NCBI RefSeq assembly: GCF_014652535.1
Contig: NZ_BMYZ01000002.1
Span: forward strand, 248,001-312,000
DNA: 64,000 nucleotides
Direction of reading: 5' to 3'
Origin: Cellvibrio zantedeschiae
GTDB lineage: Bacteria > Pseudomonadota > Gammaproteobacteria > Pseudomonadales > Cellvibrionaceae
Shown here: piece after piece, positions 1-8,939 of the stretch
Position numbering within the stretch: the stretch's first letter is position 1
Layout of the letters: each line of letters begins with the position of its first letter
Notes under the pieces: model-generated
The model's database searches: none
What the model was told of the DNA's origin: nothing
Seen by the model: only the letters and a program-made list of their open reading frames with translations
Program-made: the position numbers and the translations under genes

Positions 1-2394
1 AATTTTATTCGTTTTACCCATCAGGATGGTCGCCCCGGGTATTTAAGCAGCAATTCTATTCGCAGCATTTTTGAAGATAATATAGGTGATTTTTGGGTGG
101 GCACCTATCCATCGGGTGTCAATGTTTACGATCACTCCACGTCTGCAATTACCGTTTACAAAAAAGAGGCAAACTTGCAACAAGGTTTGCTCGACAATAA
201 CGTTGAAGCCATTGAAGAAGATAAAGACGGCAACCTGTGGTTAGGTGCAGGTGGTGTCACGCGGCTGAATCGCAAAGCTGGAACCTTTACCCATTATCAA
301 CACACCGATGACAAAGACTCGCGCGTTTCCACCAAATCTATTCTCAATGGTTTGATCGATTCTGATGGCGAAATTCGATTTGGTTCCTGGGCGCACGGAA
401 TCAATATTTATAACCCCAAGACTGATCGCTTTGACGAAGTTCAGGTGGATTCTACCCTCACCAAACGCGGTGAAAAATCCAGCATGCTTTTTAATGACCG
501 TATGGTGTGGAGCGTGTATGAAGACAAACAAAAAAATATCTGGATCACCACACATTTTAATGGCATCACCAAGCTCGATAAAAAATCGGGGCTCTACACC
601 TTTTACCCACCTGATATTAATAATCCTAAGGCTATATCTACGGCAGTCGCCTGGATTTCTTTCGAAGATTCCAAGGGGCGTTTTTGGGTAGGCACTGCGC
701 GAGGTCTTAATTTGATGGACCGTGAGCGTGGTACTTTTAAAGTGTATTTACCCAATCCGGAAAATCCACGTAGTCTTGCAAATGAATCTGTATTGTCAAT
801 TCATGAGGACCATAAAGGACGCTTATGGTTTGGTACCGACGCAGGCCTGCATCTTTATCATCCCGATACTGATGACTTTACGCTTTACGATACTAAAAAT
901 GGATTTGTTAATCAGGGCATTCGCGCTATTACCGAAGATCAGCAAGGTAATTTATGGTTGGGCACTAACAACGGTGTTGTTATGTTTAACCCGGATAACA
1001 ATACCGTTAGAAATTACACGCGTTACAACGGCGAATTAATTGGTGGTATTGCCACAGGTGCAGCGCTCACAACCAGTGCAGGTGAAATTGCATTTGGAAC
1101 CAGAAATGGTCTGTTTATTTTTAACGCCAATAAATTATTAATTAACACAAAAATTCCGCCCGTTGTATTAACCGAATTTAGAATTTTTACGCAGAAAGTT
1201 CCCATCGTTGAGTCGGACAATAATGGAACGGAAAATATTCTCACCAAAACGATTAACCAAACTGAGGAAGTGATTTTAGATCATACTAAATCCATGATCT
1301 CGTTTAGTTTTGCCGCGTTAAATTATCGCGATCCCGAAAAAAACCAATACGCATATAAGCTTGAAGGGTTTGACGATAAATGGCGCGAAGTGGGTAACCA
1401 GCGCACCGCGTTATATACCAACTTGCCAGCAGGCAATTATCAGTTCCGCGTTAAGGCTAGTAACAATGACGGCATTTGGAATACCGAGGGTCACAGTGTT
1501 CAATTAACCATACTGCCGCCGCCTTGGAAGACTTGGTGGGCTTATTGTATTTATGTGTTGATTGGGATGAGTTTGCTCCTCTATTTTGTATACACGCAAC
1601 ACAAGCAAGTATTAATTGAACGTAAAACCAGCCGCGAGCTGGAATTAAAAGTTGCTGAGCGAACCGCCGAGTTGCAACGCAAAAATGGCGAGCTTGGTGA
1701 AGCCTACGCGCAGTTAGAAGCTATTAGTTTGTCAGATCCCTTAACAGGTTTAAGCAATCGTCGCTATTTACAAAAAATAATGCCGATGGATATTGCGAAG
1801 GTCCAGCGCGAGTACGACAACAAGCATTCCAAGGCTCCGCGCAAAACCCAATCACCAGATCTCACTTTCTTTATTTTGGATGTGGATTACTTTAAATCGG
1901 TGAACGATATTTATGGGCACTCAGCGGGCGATTTGCTGTTGATAGAACTGTCCGATCTCTTGATGAAAATTTGCCGTGAATCTGATTGCGTTGTACGTTG
2001 GGGTGGTGAAGAGTTTTTAATTGTCAGCCGCTTTGCCGACCGTGAAGAGGCGCCGCTCATGGCAGAACGTATTCGCAAAGCAATGGAGAAACACGACTTT
2101 GTGTTAGCTGATGGAAAAGTCTTGAAAAAAACCTGCTCTATTGGATTTGCCTGTTTTCCTTTCTTACCTAATCACCCCTTGGAACTGTCGTGGGAGCAAG
2201 TCATTGATATTGCTGACCATGCACTTTACGCCGCGAAAAAATCTGGCCGTAACCGCAGTGTTGGGCTTGCTGCTAATACGGATACTAATCATCACCACTT
2301 GCATCAACGCATTAGCAGTAATCTCAAAGAGATGATTGCCCACAAGGATATATCGGTAATAGCGACAGAGGGCGATGAGTTAGTTTGGGATTAA
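1..2394 (+). CDS. Two-component-type beta-propeller / Y_Y_Y / GGDEF diguanylate cyclase (5' end cut off by window)
   Basis: The reading frame is already open at base 1 and encodes propeller repeats there, so the start lies outside the window. The N-terminal two thirds hold repeated blades of the Reg_prop type (for example EDKDGNLWLGAGG, EDHKGRLWFGTDAG, EDQQGNLWLGTNNG), then a Y_Y_Y domain ending in YQFRVKASNNDGIWN, one membrane segment (about WAYCIYVLIGMSLLLYFVY), a short coiled coil and a GGDEF domain. The active-site signature is intact (RWGGEEF) and an RxxD inhibitory site (RESD) sits five residues before it, so the protein should make cyclic di-GMP and be product-inhibited. The propeller is expected to be periplasmic and to sense a ligand, often a carbohydrate in this family; the ligand cannot be told. 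It ends 22 bases before a convergent gene. Confidence 0.93.
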   Translation, partial: NFIRFTHQDGRPGYLSSNSIRSIFEDNIGDFWVGTYPSGVNVYDHSTSAITVYKKEANLQQGLLDNNVEAIEEDKDGNLWLGAGGVTRLNRKAGTFTHYQHTDDKDSRVSTKSILNGLIDSDGEIRFGSWAHGINIYNPKTDRFDEVQVDSTLTKRGEKSSMLFNDRMVWSVYEDKQKNIWITTHFNGITKLDKKSGLYTFYPPDINNPKAISTAVAWISFEDSKGRFWVGTARGLNLMDRERGTFKVYLPNPENPRSLANESVLSIHEDHKGRLWFGTDAGLHLYHPDTDDFTLYDTKNGFVNQGIRAITEDQQGNLWLGTNNGVVMFNPDNNTVRNYTRYNGELIGGIATGAALTTSAGEIAFGTRNGLFIFNANKLLINTKIPPVVLTEFRIFTQKVPIVESDNNGTENILTKTINQTEEVILDHTKSMISFSFAALNYRDPEKNQYAYKLEGFDDKWREVGNQRTALYTNLPAGNYQFRVKASNNDGIWNTEGHSVQLTILPPPWKTWWAYCIYVLIGMSLLLYFVYTQHKQVLIERKTSRELELKVAERTAELQRKNGELGEAYAQLEAISLSDPLTGLSNRRYLQKIMPMDIAKVQREYDNKHSKAPRKTQSPDLTFFILDVDYFKSVNDIYGHSAGDLLLIELSDLLMKICRESDCVVRWGGEEFLIVSRFADREEAPLMAERIRKAMEKHDFVLADGKVLKKTCSIGFACFPFLPNHPLELSWEQVIDIADHALYAAKKSGRNRSVGLAANTDTNHHHLHQRISSNLKEMIAHKDISVIATEGDELVWD

Positions 2395-2416
2395 TACGGA
2401 AAGTCGCAAAAATAAT

Positions 2417-3208
2417 TTACGTTGCCACGTTCATGCGCTTTTCAATTTTCGGATGCTTTTCAATAAGATGTTTCCAGTAGCGTTTTGGCATATGCCGCAA
2501 ATGCAAACGCAGGTTACTGCGTTCCTTGATGTTTACGCTGTGAAAATAAACGCCCCATAGTTTTTGAAAAGCTAATTCTTTATCATCCATTTTATGAGTA
2601 GATTGCTGGTCGCGGATATTAATGTTATGTGCATCTACAAATTGGCATTCCTGTAAATCATAAACCAATCCATAACTGCGTTTTTGATCCACAATCAACC
2701 AGCGCTGGTCGGCGTAGCGCCGTTCAAAGTGTTCGCCTATTAAAGGCAATACATTAAAGTCGGGTTCAATCTCTGCGTAAAATAATCCGTTTTCCAATTT
2801 TTGAAAGCGTACAAAGGCATGCATGCGATGAACTTCGCGGCTAATCATGCGATCAATTTGCGCGACTTCCAAAACGGTGGCATTGGCAAAGTTGCTTAAT
2901 ATAGTCACATCTTTGGCGGCCATAATAATTTTTACCATGTTATAAATCAGCATCTCCATGTGTGTCAGTTCGGATAAAAAAAGGCGATACAATAGTTGCG
3001 CGCCGCGTTCGCTGGAATAAAGATCAACTGCTTTTAATACGCGCTCAGCCTGGTCCAGGTCGGTTGCAATCAACACAGTTTCATCCAGCAAACTAAATTG
3101 CGTTAAACCCTCAATCGCAATAGCGGTGGGTGGAACTTTGGTTTGGAAAATAGCGAATATGCAACTCAACAAACCTTCAAAGCTTCCATCGTACGCATAA
3201 ATTTTCAC
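2417..3208 (-). CDS. DUF4130 / TIGR03915-type DNA metabolism protein
   Basis: About 263 residues. The N-terminus (KIYAYDGSFEGLLSCIF) and the C-terminal part (RHMPKRYWKHLIEKHP) match the family called probable DNA metabolism protein, which is almost always encoded beside a radical SAM protein, as here. The reaction is unknown; a role in DNA repair or base modification is proposed from the pairing and from similarity of part of the family to uracil-DNA-glycosylase-like folds. The frame is open further upstream, to a TTG at 3277 inside the radical SAM gene, but I chose the GTG at 3208: it is preceded by AGGA at a good distance, begins the protein where the family normally starts, and removes the overlap, leaving 22 bases between the two genes. 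The pair is probably one operon. Confidence 0.85.
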   Translation of the reverse strand: MKIYAYDGSFEGLLSCIFAIFQTKVPPTAIAIEGLTQFSLLDETVLIATDLDQAERVLKAVDLYSSERGAQLLYRLFLSELTHMEMLIYNMVKIIMAAKDVTILSNFANATVLEVAQIDRMISREVHRMHAFVRFQKLENGLFYAEIEPDFNVLPLIGEHFERRYADQRWLIVDQKRSYGLVYDLQECQFVDAHNINIRDQQSTHKMDDKELAFQKLWGVYFHSVNIKERSNLRLHLRHMPKRYWKHLIEKHPKIEKRMNVAT

Positions 3209-3230
3209 TGCTGTATTTTCCTGGATGTTG

Positions 3231-4469
3231 TCAGCCAAATAATGACATCTGGGTTTTTTGTACGGTTTTGTCTGCAATTAATAGCTGCCGTAAATCATGC
3301 ATCTGCAAATCTTTTCGTTGCACGGGTGCGCCGGGGCATTGAATAAAATAACGCGCGCGTTTTAGCGCTACGCCCATTTGCTGTAAGTGATCCATATGTA
3401 AACGCTGATGAATACGCGAGCTTACAATTTTCTGGGCAGATTTCACTCCAACACCAGGGATTCGCAAAATCATTTCGTAATCTGCATGGTTAATATCTAC
3501 TGGAAACAAATGCGGATTGCGCAGCGCGTAACTGACTTTCGGGTCTACTTCCAAATCAAGATTCGGATATTGGTCATTGACTATATCGCCCACGCCAAAT
3601 TTATAAAAACGCAGCAACCAATCGGCTTGATAGATTCGGTTTTCGCGAATTAACGGCGGCGCCGAAAGCAGGGGAACGCGATTATCTGTTTTAATCGGCA
3701 CATAGCCAGAGTAATAAACCCGCTTTAATTTTTGTGTGTTGTAGAGGTTATCGGCAAGCTGCAAAATTTGGTGGTCGTTTTCCGATGTCGCACCCACAAT
3801 CAATTGCGTGCTTTGGCCTGCCGGTAAAAACAACGGCGTTTTCTTAAAATGCTTTTTGTCGTCGGTGTAGCGAAATTTTTCCTCCGTCAAATAATTCATG
3901 GGTGTGATGATATCGGTGTAATTTTTTTCCGGCGCGACTTTTTTAAGGTTCATCTCTGAGGGAATTTCAATATTCACACTTAAGCGGTCAGCGTAGAGGC
4001 CGGCTTCATGTAATAACTCGGGGCTTGCGCCGGGAATCGCCTTTAAATGTATATAGCCATTAAAGTTGTGTGTGGTGCGCAAGGTTTTGGCAACGCGTAC
4101 CAAACGCTCCATGGTGTTGTCGGCGCTTTTAAAAATCCCCGAGCTTAAAAACAAGCCTTCAATGTAATTGCGGCGATAAAAATTAATCGTTAAATCCACA
4201 ACTTCTTCTACCGTAAAGCCTGCGCGCTTTACATCGTTGCTGCGTCGGCTTACACAGTAGGCGCAATCGTAAATGCAGTGGTTGGTTAAGAGGATTTTCA
4301 GCAGCGAAACACAACGCCCGTCTTCCGTATAACTGTGGCAAATCCCCATGCCGGTGGCGTCGCCCAAGCCTTTATTGTGATTGGCGCGTTTGCTGCCACT
4401 GGAGGAACAGGATGCATCGTATTTGGCTGCATCTGACAAGATTGTCAGCTTTTCTAATATGTTGCCCAC
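3231..4469 (-). CDS. Radical SAM protein, putative DNA modification/repair (TIGR03916 type)
   Basis: About 412 residues. The radical SAM cysteine motif CIYDCAYC (CxxxCxxC) binds the [4Fe-4S] cluster that cleaves S-adenosylmethionine. A helix-hairpin-helix motif near the C-terminus (LRIPGVGVKSAQKI) suggests DNA binding. The N-terminal run AAKYDASCSSSGSKR is characteristic of the family. GTG at 4469 is chosen as start because GGGGAG precedes it by six bases; a further in-frame GTG at 4511 has no ribosome site. The gene is followed by its partner DUF4130 gene and diverges from acs. The substrate is unknown; DNA is inferred from the helix-hairpin-helix motif and the partner. Confidence 0.88.
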   Translation of the reverse strand: MGNILEKLTILSDAAKYDASCSSSGSKRANHNKGLGDATGMGICHSYTEDGRCVSLLKILLTNHCIYDCAYCVSRRSNDVKRAGFTVEEVVDLTINFYRRNYIEGLFLSSGIFKSADNTMERLVRVAKTLRTTHNFNGYIHLKAIPGASPELLHEAGLYADRLSVNIEIPSEMNLKKVAPEKNYTDIITPMNYLTEEKFRYTDDKKHFKKTPLFLPAGQSTQLIVGATSENDHQILQLADNLYNTQKLKRVYYSGYVPIKTDNRVPLLSAPPLIRENRIYQADWLLRFYKFGVGDIVNDQYPNLDLEVDPKVSYALRNPHLFPVDINHADYEMILRIPGVGVKSAQKIVSSRIHQRLHMDHLQQMGVALKRARYFIQCPGAPVQRKDLQMHDLRQLLIADKTVQKTQMSLFG

Positions 4470-4587
4470 AGCGTTCTCCCCATGAATAAAGAATGATAAC
4501 TGTATATCCACACAGTATTTGTGGCAAGCTAAAAATTGGGCGTTTACAGTGAGAGCTAGGTTTCAAAAACAATAAATTTTTGTTTAG

Positions 4588-4599
4588 GACAACGTTGTC
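4588..4599. promoter_or_regulatory. 12-bp perfect palindrome in the acs / radical SAM divergent region
   Basis: GACAACGTTGTC reads the same on both strands and has the central CG typical of LacI-family operators. It lies about 120 bases downstream-side of the radical SAM start and 140 bases before acs, in a divergent intergenic stretch of about 270 bases. A regulator is not identified; a chance palindrome is possible. Confidence 0.35.
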
Positions 4600-4740
4600 A
4601 TTGAAAAAAGTTCGAATGAACTGTTAAGCTAGCTGCCCTGATTTTCCGGGTTGGGCTCATATCCTGTAACCCGTTACACCATGCTTCAAACGGCATTGGT
4701 CAGAGTAGTCATAACAAAATAACAGCAGTGAGAATCAACC

Positions 4741-6678
4741 ATGTCAGAAGTGCACGTGTATCCCGTTCCCGACAGTTTTAAGAACTCTTCCTCCATTGAT
4801 TTGGAGGGCTACCAAGCGATGTACGATCAATCGGTAAATGATCCTGATACCTTTTGGGCGGAGCAGGCAAACCAGTTTTTGACATGGCAGGCGCCTTGGT
4901 CACAAGTCACTAAAAGTGATTTGAACAAAGGCGAAGTAGCCTGGTTTATTGATGGCAAGTTGAACGTAAGCCTTAACTGTATTGATCGCCATTTGCCTGC
5001 GCGTGCCGACCAAGTTGCAATCATTTGGGAAGGTGATGACCCGGATGAAGATCAATTTATTTCCTATCAAGAATTGCATGACCAAGTTTGCCGGCTTGCC
5101 AACGCTTTGCGCGCGCGCGGCGTGAAAAAGGGCGACCGCGTTTGCATCTATATGCCAATGATTCCCGAAGCGACCTACGCTATGTTGGCCTGTGCCCGCG
5201 TGGGTGCCGTGCATTCAGTGGTGTTTGGTGGCTTCTCACCAGAAGCCTTGAAAGACCGCATTTTGGATGCGGATTGTCAGGTGGTAATCACTGCCGATGA
5301 AGGCCTGCGCGGTGGCAAACGTGTTCCCTTAAAGGCGAATGCAGATACGGCTTTGGCAAATTGCCCGAATGTTCATACCTGCATAGTTGTGCGCCGCACT
5401 GCCGGTTCCATCAGTTGGGACGGTGCCCGCGATTTCTGGTATCACGACTTAATCGCCAAACAAGCGGCCACCTGCGAACCAGAAGTAATGGATGCGGAAG
5501 ACCCGCTGTTTATCCTTTACACATCAGGTTCAACCGGTAAGCCAAAAGGTGTGTTGCACACCACCGGTGGCTATTTGTTGCAGGCGGCCATGACTCACAA
5601 ATACGTGTTCGATTATCAGGAAGGCGAAACTTACTGGTGTACGGCAGATGTGGGTTGGGTGACTGGCCACAGCTATATTGTTTACGGCCCTCTCACTAAC
5701 GGCGCGACGACCTTAGTCTTTGAAGGTATCCCAACTTATCCAGATGCCTCGCGCTTTTGGCAAGTAATCGATAAGCATCAAGTAAACATTTTCTACACAG
5801 CCCCAACCGCCATTCGCGCGCTTATGGGCGCGGGCGATGATTGGGTGAAAAAGACTGCGCGTACCAGTTTGCGTGTGCTTGGCACCGTGGGCGAACCAAT
5901 CAATCCTGAAGCTTGGGAGTGGTATTACCGCGTGATTGGCGATAGCCGTTGCCCGATTGTGGATACGTGGTGGCAAACTGAAACCGGTGCGCACATGCTC
6001 ACTCCATTACCGGGTGCAATCGCGCTTAAACCAGGTTCTGCAACGCTTCCATTCTTTGGCGTGCAACCCGCGTTGCTGGATGCCGAAGGCAAAGAAGTAC
6101 AAGGTGCAGGTGAAGGTAATTTGGTGATTAAAGCTGCATGGCCAAGCCAAATTCGCAGCGTTTATGGCGATCACCAACGTTGTATCGATACCTACTACAG
6201 CACTTACCCCGGTTACTACTTCACCGGCGACGGCGCACGTCGCGATGAAGATGGTTACTACTGGATTACCGGTCGCGTGGACGACGTACTCAACGTATCC
6301 GGCCACCGTATGGGTACTGCAGAAGTTGAATCTGCGTTGGTGTTACACGAAAAAGTAGCTGAAGCTGCAGTGGTGGGTTACCCGCACGATATTAAAGGCC
6401 AAGGCATTTACGCTTATGTGACTTTGATGAGCGGCGAAGAGCCCAGCGATGAATTGAAAAAAGAATTGCTGGCGTTAGTCGTAAAAGAAATCGGCGCAAT
6501 TGCACGCCCGGATATTATTCAGTGGGCACCGGGTTTACCAAAAACTCGCTCCGGTAAAATCATGCGTCGTATTCTGCGTAAAATTGCCGCAAATGAAATT
6601 GATAGTTTGGGTGATACCTCAACGCTTGCAGACCCTTCTGTTGTGACGCAGTTAATTGAGAATCGGGCGAATAAATAA
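4741..6678 (+). CDS. acs: Acetyl-CoA synthetase (acetate-CoA ligase)
   Basis: 645 residues, full length for the family. It activates acetate with ATP and CoA to acetyl-CoA through an acetyl-AMP intermediate, in the cytoplasm. The AMP-binding signature [19 protein letters not shown] is present, followed by [11 protein letters not shown], the hinge region [18 protein letters not shown] and the C-terminal acetylation/catalytic lysine motif [11 protein letters not shown]. The ATG at 4741 gives the usual N-terminus; its ribosome site is weak. It is monocistronic: a divergent gene lies upstream and a hairpin terminator follows 22 bases after the stop. Confidence 0.98.
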   Translation: MSEVHVYPVPDSFKNSSSIDLEGYQAMYDQSVNDPDTFWAEQANQFLTWQAPWSQVTKSDLNKGEVAWFIDGKLNVSLNCIDRHLPARADQVAIIWEGDDPDEDQFISYQELHDQVCRLANALRARGVKKGDRVCIYMPMIPEATYAMLACARVGAVHSVVFGGFSPEALKDRILDADCQVVITADEGLRGGKRVPLKANADTALANCPNVHTCIVVRRTAGSISWDGARDFWYHDLIAKQAATCEPEVMDAEDPLFILYTSGSTGKPKGVLHTTGGYLLQAAMTHKYVFDYQEGETYWCTADVGWVTGHSYIVYGPLTNGATTLVFEGIPTYPDASRFWQVIDKHQVNIFYTAPTAIRALMGAGDDWVKKTARTSLRVLGTVGEPINPEAWEWYYRVIGDSRCPIVDTWWQTETGAHMLTPLPGAIALKPGSATLPFFGVQPALLDAEGKEVQGAGEGNLVIKAAWPSQIRSVYGDHQRCIDTYYSTYPGYYFTGDGARRDEDGYYWITGRVDDVLNVSGHRMGTAEVESALVLHEKVAEAAVVGYPHDIKGQGIYAYVTLMSGEEPSDELKKELLALVVKEIGAIARPDIIQWAPGLPKTRSGKIMRRILRKIAANEIDSLGDTSTLADPSVVTQLIENRANK

Positions 6679-6700
6679 TTTGTGATTCATGCTGAAGTAA

Positions 6701-6742
6701 AAAACGGCGGTGCCTTGAAAGAGGTACCGCCGTTTTGCTTTT
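6701..6742 (+). terminator. Rho-independent terminator of acs
   Basis: The 14-base arm AAAACGGCGGTGCC pairs with GGTACCGCCGTTTT (one G-U pair), with an 8-base loop and T-rich bases after it. It starts 22 bases after the acs stop. Confidence 0.88.
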
Positions 6743-6783
6743 ACGATTCCGATATTTTTATTAAAGAAATACGTTATTAAATA

Positions 6784-6815
6784 GGGAGTCGTCATCCTCG
6801 CGTAGCGGGGATCCA
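6784..6815. repeat. REP-like dispersed repeat (GTCATCC...GGGGATCCAG family)
   Basis: The bases GTCGTCATCCTC followed by GCGGGGATCCAG recur at 26788-26880 as an inverted pair, and 23 bases from 6784 are the exact reverse complement of 24505-24527. This palindromic type is common in many bacterial genomes between genes. Confidence 0.7.
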
Positions 6816-6884
6816 GCTGTTAAAAAAGTCGCAGTGTACTCTATTCAAAAAAGCTAAAGCTGGTAGTGTAGTTTATAAAATTTA

Positions 6885-7241
6885 TTAGCAAATTATCCCA
6901 TTCTTGATTTTCTGTGTTTTTAAATCAATGCCGAACCAGCAACTATAAGTTGTTCCATTTGAGGATACTGAGCACTGTATATTTTGTGCTTGTTTTGTAA
7001 TGGTTCCGTCATCCAGACATACGTCTCGCACTCCTTTAACTTGAAGTTTTTTATATAAGTCCTCAGCTGCTGTGCCCGTTAAGTGAATTCTCATATTCGG
7101 ATTTAGTGGTTTATCGGATTCCTCCATAGGCTCACCTTGAGCAAAATAATATTCTCCAGTAAGGGGTTTGGTTTTCTCCTCCTCTGCAACAGCTGGAATT
7201 GAAAACAAGATGACAAAAAAAGCAAATAATAAATTTTTCAT
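6885..7241 (-). CDS. Small secreted protein of unknown function
   Basis: 118 residues. A clear Sec signal peptide (LLFAFFVILFSIPAVA, cleavage likely after AVA) points to the periplasm. The mature part has four cysteines (RDVCLDD, IQCSV, YSCWF and the final residue), which could form two disulfides. AGGAG precedes the ATG at 7241 by six bases. I do not recognise a family. An array of TAGCTCG heptamers lies only about 20 bases upstream of the start, in the promoter or leader. It is flanked by repeats on both sides and may belong to a recently acquired or unstable stretch. Confidence 0.75.
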   Translation of the reverse strand: MKNLLFAFFVILFSIPAVAEEEKTKPLTGEYYFAQGEPMEESDKPLNPNMRIHLTGTAAEDLYKKLQVKGVRDVCLDDGTITKQAQNIQCSVSSNGTTYSCWFGIDLKTQKIKNGIIC

Positions 7242-7260
7242 ATGTTTCTCCTATAATGCG

Positions 7261-7305
7261 TAGCTCGTAGCTCGTAGCTCGTAGCTCGTAGCTCGTAGCT
7301 CGTAG
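7261..7305. repeat. Heptanucleotide tandem array (TAGCTCG x 6, plus TAG)
   Basis: Six exact TAGCTCG units are followed by a partial unit. The array sits directly upstream of the ribosome site of the secreted-protein gene at 7241, reading leftwards. Exact short tandem repeats of this kind change copy number by slippage, which would alter promoter spacing or leader length. Confidence 0.95.
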
Positions 7306-7500
7306 TACACATGTTAATCCTCAGGTATTAAAAGGCTGCGAGGGGTGCAATTAAAACTGATTTGAAAGTCCTGCTCATCACATTCCAATGTTCCCGCAAC
7401 CCCCTCTGCTAAATGTCATGCTCACCATTTGTATGAGCACTGCATTCTACATTTTGTTGATTTCATGCGTACGATTACGCTGCGCTAATCGTACCTACGG
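7306..7500. repeat. Degenerate copy A of a palindrome-ended repeat element
   Basis: This fills the gene-free stretch between 7242 and 7552 together with the heptamer array. It aligns along its length with 8716-8913 (shared blocks such as CTAAATGT and ATCCAAT), and the last 40 bases (TTTCATGCGTACGATTACGC onward) are identical in both. The left inverted end found in copy B is missing here and the heptamer array stands in its place. No ORF with a ribosome site was seen in it. Confidence 0.75.
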
Positions 7501-7552
7501 AGGCTTGGGCACAAGATAATTGATTAATTTTAGGACTTATCAAAAAATTAAC

Positions 7553-7876
7553 TTACCAGTCTTTTGGTAATTTGGGATCTTTGTAGCGCATGCTTTTGTA
7601 TTTTTTGCTTCTTTCAGCTCTTTGAACTTCCCTTCGACGGTTTTCATTAATTTTTTTCCACCTGCCTTCTTCTATTTTTTCTGATAAAGCTGAGAAAAAG
7701 TCATATAGTTTTGTTATTTCAAGCAATGGACGAAGACCTATTCCAAGGAAAATAAGCAGCGCGACATAATAGGCTAACAGATTGGTGAAATGCCAACCTA
7801 TAACTATAGTGAACCAAAGCATTCCGATATAAATGCCACGTGGAAGCGGACCCCATTCAAATTTTGGTTCTCTCAT
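7553..7876 (-). CDS. Small two-segment membrane protein, unknown function
   Basis: 107 residues from the ATG at 7876. Two hydrophobic segments (IYIGMLWFTIVIGWHF and LLAYYVALLIFLGIGL) form a hairpin in the membrane, followed by a strongly basic, charged tail (RWKKINENRRREVQRAERSKK) that should be cytoplasmic. A TTG at 7897 in the same frame would add seven residues but has no ribosome site; GGAA lies before the ATG. The next gene on the same strand ends 43 bases upstream, so they may be co-transcribed. No family recognised. Confidence 0.65.
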   Translation of the reverse strand: MREPKFEWGPLPRGIYIGMLWFTIVIGWHFTNLLAYYVALLIFLGIGLRPLLEITKLYDFFSALSEKIEEGRWKKINENRRREVQRAERSKKYKSMRYKDPKLPKDW

Positions 7877-7919
7877 AGAGCAAGTTCCGTTGCACAAAAT
7901 TATTTAAATTATTCTGCGT

Positions 7920-8648
7920 CTAAAGTGGCAAGAATGTGTACACGGTATCGTACGGGTATTTACCGTTGGTGCGTTCGGAATGGACGTGAAGGCCGTCGTC
8001 CTTGAATGTTCCCTCCATTTTGAACGAGCCGAATGCGGCTTTGAGACGCGCGCTGAACGCATTGATGCCGGGTTTGTAATTACCCTTTACGATAAATGCA
8101 TCACCAGTGATAAAGGTATCCATCACTGAGCGCGCGGGAAACCGCCCACCGATGCTTTGCCAGAAGATCTTTCCATCGGAGGTGAAGCATAGATAGCTCC
8201 AGCTCTCTTTCATACGTGTCTCGTATACGCCGTCGAACCGTACACCAGATTTGCATTGAGTGGGTGATCCTATCTCCGGGATGATTACCGATGTGCTGGC
8301 TTCGCTGCCGTCGGAGAGATATAGAACATAGCCTTCGGGATCGAAGATATGCACACCGTGATGCTTGGCAATCGCGCGCAGCTGCTGCAAGCGCTCGGCA
8401 TCGAATTCGCTGAGTTCGAATACCATGGTGAGCATCAATCCTGCAGGTTGATTGTGAGTAAAGTCTTCGTGCCAGACGGCGCCCTTCGATTCATCTTCCG
8501 GCCAGGTTTGTAGCAGGCGCACGAAGAAAGTGGCGATGCGCGCACTTGGCGCTTCCTTGGTATCCTGCCATTTTTCAACAAAATGCATGGCTGCATCCGC
8601 ATCTTTCACATGTGATGCGTCAATCGCATACATGATTGCTTCGCTCAT
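7920..8648 (-). CDS. Hypothetical cytoplasmic protein, 242 residues
   Basis: No signal peptide or membrane segment. The first 110 residues are helical and charged; the C-terminal part (about 140-242) is rich in aromatic and glycine residues (for example SWSYLCFTSDGKIFWQSIGG) and looks like a beta-rich fold. AGGAG stands seven bases before the ATG at 8648, so the start is secure. It is flanked upstream by the palindrome-ended element of 8685-8913. I do not recognise the family. Its base composition appears more GC-rich than the two small genes downstream of it. Confidence 0.75.
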   Translation of the reverse strand: MSEAIMYAIDASHVKDADAAMHFVEKWQDTKEAPSARIATFFVRLLQTWPEDESKGAVWHEDFTHNQPAGLMLTMVFELSEFDAERLQQLRAIAKHHGVHIFDPEGYVLYLSDGSEASTSVIIPEIGSPTQCKSGVRFDGVYETRMKESWSYLCFTSDGKIFWQSIGGRFPARSVMDTFITGDAFIVKGNYKPGINAFSARLKAAFGSFKMEGTFKDDGLHVHSERTNGKYPYDTVYTFLPL

Positions 8649-8684
8649 TGGTAATTCTCCTATGGGCCGAATCTTGCGTCAGTT

Positions 8685-8913
8685 CGTAGGTACGATTAGC
8701 GTAGCCTAATCGTATGCATGTTATATCCAAGTATTAACTGGTTGTGACGAATACACTCAAAATCACGTTGAAATGCGTACTCATTAAAAATCCAATATTT
8801 CCGACAATCCCTCTACTAAATGTTGTGCTAACCGTGTTGTATTAGCGTTGCACATCTGCAAATGTGATTGGTTTTTCATGCGTACGATTACGCTGCGCTA
8901 ATCGTACCTACGG
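8685..8913. repeat. MITE-like element with about 36-bp inverted ends (copy B)
   Basis: The left end (8685-8720, CGTAGGTACGATTAGCG...) is the reverse complement of the right end (8878-8913) with three mismatches in 36 bases. Each end is itself palindromic (GTACGATTA / TAATCGTAC). About 157 bases lie between them and align with copy A at 7306-7500. No transposase is encoded. The structure fits either a miniature inverted-repeat element or a pair of REP sequences. It occupies nearly all of the 290-base gap between genes here. Confidence 0.75.
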
Positions 8914-8939
8914 GGCTATTGATAAGAATTTAACTCTTT

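Noticed and set aside
1023-1247. Antisense ORFs in the propeller gene and similar shadows elsewhere
   Set aside because: They lie opposite strong genes, lack ribosome sites and have no recognisable protein features.
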